The notes under the pieces: model-generated
The model's database searches: none
Told to the model about the DNA's origin: nothing
What the model saw: the letters and a program-made list of their open reading frames with translations, nothing else
Position numbers and translations under genes: made by a program
NCBI GenBank assembly: GCA_030038765.1
Contig: JASHRA010000241.1
Span: 1 to 6,066 of the forward strand
Origin: Candidatus Dormiibacterota bacterium
GTDB lineage: Bacteria > Chloroflexota > Dormibacteria > Aeolococcales > Bog-877
Reading direction: 5' to 3'
DNA length: 6,066 nt
Shown here: piece after piece, positions 5,289-6,066 of the stretch
Layout: each line of letters begins with the position of its first letter
Position numbering within the stretch: the first letter of the stretch is position 1

Positions 5289-5309
5289 CGCCGGCCGTCG
5301 CCGCCGGCG
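5289..5309 (+). repeat. GC-rich hairpin between RAM gene and secreted protein gene
   Basis: A perfect 7-bp inverted repeat, CGCCGGC at 5289-5295 and GCCGGCG at 5303-5309, with a 7-nt loop, lies 18 nt after the RAM stop. It is followed by a G-rich stretch rather than Ts and ends 15 nt before the next start codon, so it is not a standard intrinsic terminator. It may attenuate read-through or be a chance product of high GC. Confidence 0.3.
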
Positions 5310-5324
5310 CCGTGGGAGGGGGAA

Positions 5325-6066
5325 TTGAGGTCAGCTGGGCTCCGTCTGGGCACGCTCCTCGTGGCCGGTGGCCTGCTCGCCGCCGGCGGAGCGGCAGCGC
5401 CGGCCGCGCTCGGGGCCTCAGGCGGAGCGGCAGCTCTCTCCCAGCTCGTGGTCTCGTCCGTCAGCTTCGTCTCGCCGGAACTGGGATGGGCGCTGGGGAG
5501 CCGCCCCTGCGGGACTGTCTCCTGCCCCGAGGTGGCGCGGACCCGGGACGGGGGCCGGAGCTGGGGCCTCGTCGGGGCTCCCCGGGTCGCCTCCAGCGTC
5601 GACGGTCTGTCCAGCGTCCAGTGGATCTACTTCGCCAATTCCAGGGATGGCTGGGCCTTCGGCTGGCAGCTCTGGTCCACGCGGGACGGCGGCTCGCGCT
5701 GGGCCCGGGTCCCCGGGTTCGGCAGTGACCAGGCCGCGGCCCAGGCGGTGGGCAGCGCGGGGGGCACCGGCTACGTGGTCCTCTTCGACCACTCGGATCC
5801 CGCCACCGGGGTGAGGATCGCCAGCAGCCGGCTGGGGAGCAAGCGGTGGCGGCGCTCTTCGACCGAGCTCCCCCTCGGCGCCGGGCCCATGCCCTGGGCT
5901 CAGCTGGTGGTGGAGGGAAGCTCCGGCTGGGTGCTGCAGCAGAATGAGCCCCTGGTCGCGGGAGCGCGCCTCTCGGGTGGCTCGTGGACCTCCTGGACGC
6001 CGCCCTGCGCTGCCGCCGGCGGCCCCGTCAGCCTGGCCGCGGCCAGCTCAACCGACCTGGCCGTGG
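5325..6066 (+). CDS. Secreted Asp-box (BNR/Ycf48-like) repeat protein, N-terminal part (3' end outside window)
   Basis: An open frame of 247 codons running off the right edge. Residues 1-37 look like an export signal: positive start MRSAGLR, hydrophobic core LGTLLVAGGLLAAGGAAA (8-25), then small residues with several possible cleavage sites. The mature part contains two Asp-boxes, TRDGGRSW (73-80) and TRDGGSRW (119-126). Each is preceded by an aromatic strand motif of the type 'xxFVSPELGWALG' (48-58) and 'IYFANSRDGWAFG' (101-113). This alternation is characteristic of beta-propeller blades in BNR-repeat and Ycf48-like proteins. The two cysteines at 62 and 67 could pair outside the cell. The start is TTG at 5325, with GGAGGG at 5315-5320 just upstream; no ATG or GTG in the same frame fits the signal peptide. 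The gene lies 53 nt after the RAM gene on the same strand, so co-transcription is possible. The ligand or function is unknown; Asp-boxes alone do not show sialidase activity. Confidence 0.82.
   Translation, partial: MRSAGLRLGTLLVAGGLLAAGGAAAPAALGASGGAAALSQLVVSSVSFVSPELGWALGSRPCGTVSCPEVARTRDGGRSWGLVGAPRVASSVDGLSSVQWIYFANSRDGWAFGWQLWSTRDGGSRWARVPGFGSDQAAAQAVGSAGGTGYVVLFDHSDPATGVRIASSRLGSKRWRRSSTELPLGAGPMPWAQLVVEGSSGWVLQQNEPLVAGARLSGGSWTSWTPPCAAAGGPVSLAAASSTDLAV

Noticed and set aside
5312..5814. Plus-strand frames starting at 5312 and 5368
   Set aside because: Out of frame with the signal peptide and Asp-box frame starting at 5325; products are Arg/Pro/Gly-rich without motifs.

Overview
The window is very GC-rich: 49 of 60 bases at 3181-3240 are G or C, and long spurious open frames appear on both strands as a result. 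GTG and TTG start codons are common. Gene content and style suggest a high-GC bacterium of the Actinobacteriota / Chloroflexota / Dormibacterota type. The sequence alone does not settle the phylum, and no rRNA, tRNA, CRISPR array or transposase was seen.

Layout. Everything from 1 to 4891 lies on the minus strand. Reading in the direction of transcription, 4891 to 1594 is a tightly packed cluster of four genes: threonine 3-dehydrogenase (tdh), glycine C-acetyltransferase (kbl), an ECF sigma factor, and a small single-span membrane protein that may be its anti-sigma factor. The first two junctions overlap (8 bp and 4 bp) and the third leaves only 4 nt. Next comes a type II toxin-antitoxin pair of lower GC (1451-761, VapB-like ribbon-helix-helix antitoxin then VapC-like PIN toxin), with three GGTACC palindromes just upstream. 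The minus-strand block ends with the 5' two-thirds or so of a galU-type UTP-glucose-1-phosphate uridylyltransferase that runs off the left edge. From 5041 onward the plus strand carries a stand-alone Lrp/AsnC-type ligand-binding (RAM) domain protein, then the 5' part of a secreted Asp-box (BNR/Ycf48-like) repeat protein that runs off the right edge.

How the genes work together. Tdh oxidises L-threonine to 2-amino-3-ketobutyrate, and Kbl cleaves that with CoA to glycine and acetyl-CoA, so the core is a threonine catabolic operon. It is unusual for such an operon to continue, with overlapping reading frames, into a sigma factor and a membrane protein. A small protein of an amino-acid-sensing family is transcribed divergently from a shared 149-bp region. 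A link between amino-acid state and this sigma factor is an inference, but it is the most interesting hypothesis here. Two residue-level anomalies stand out: the PIN toxin has Gly in place of an expected catalytic Asp (residue 101), and the threonine dehydrogenase has Asp93 where the first structural-zinc cysteine is expected.
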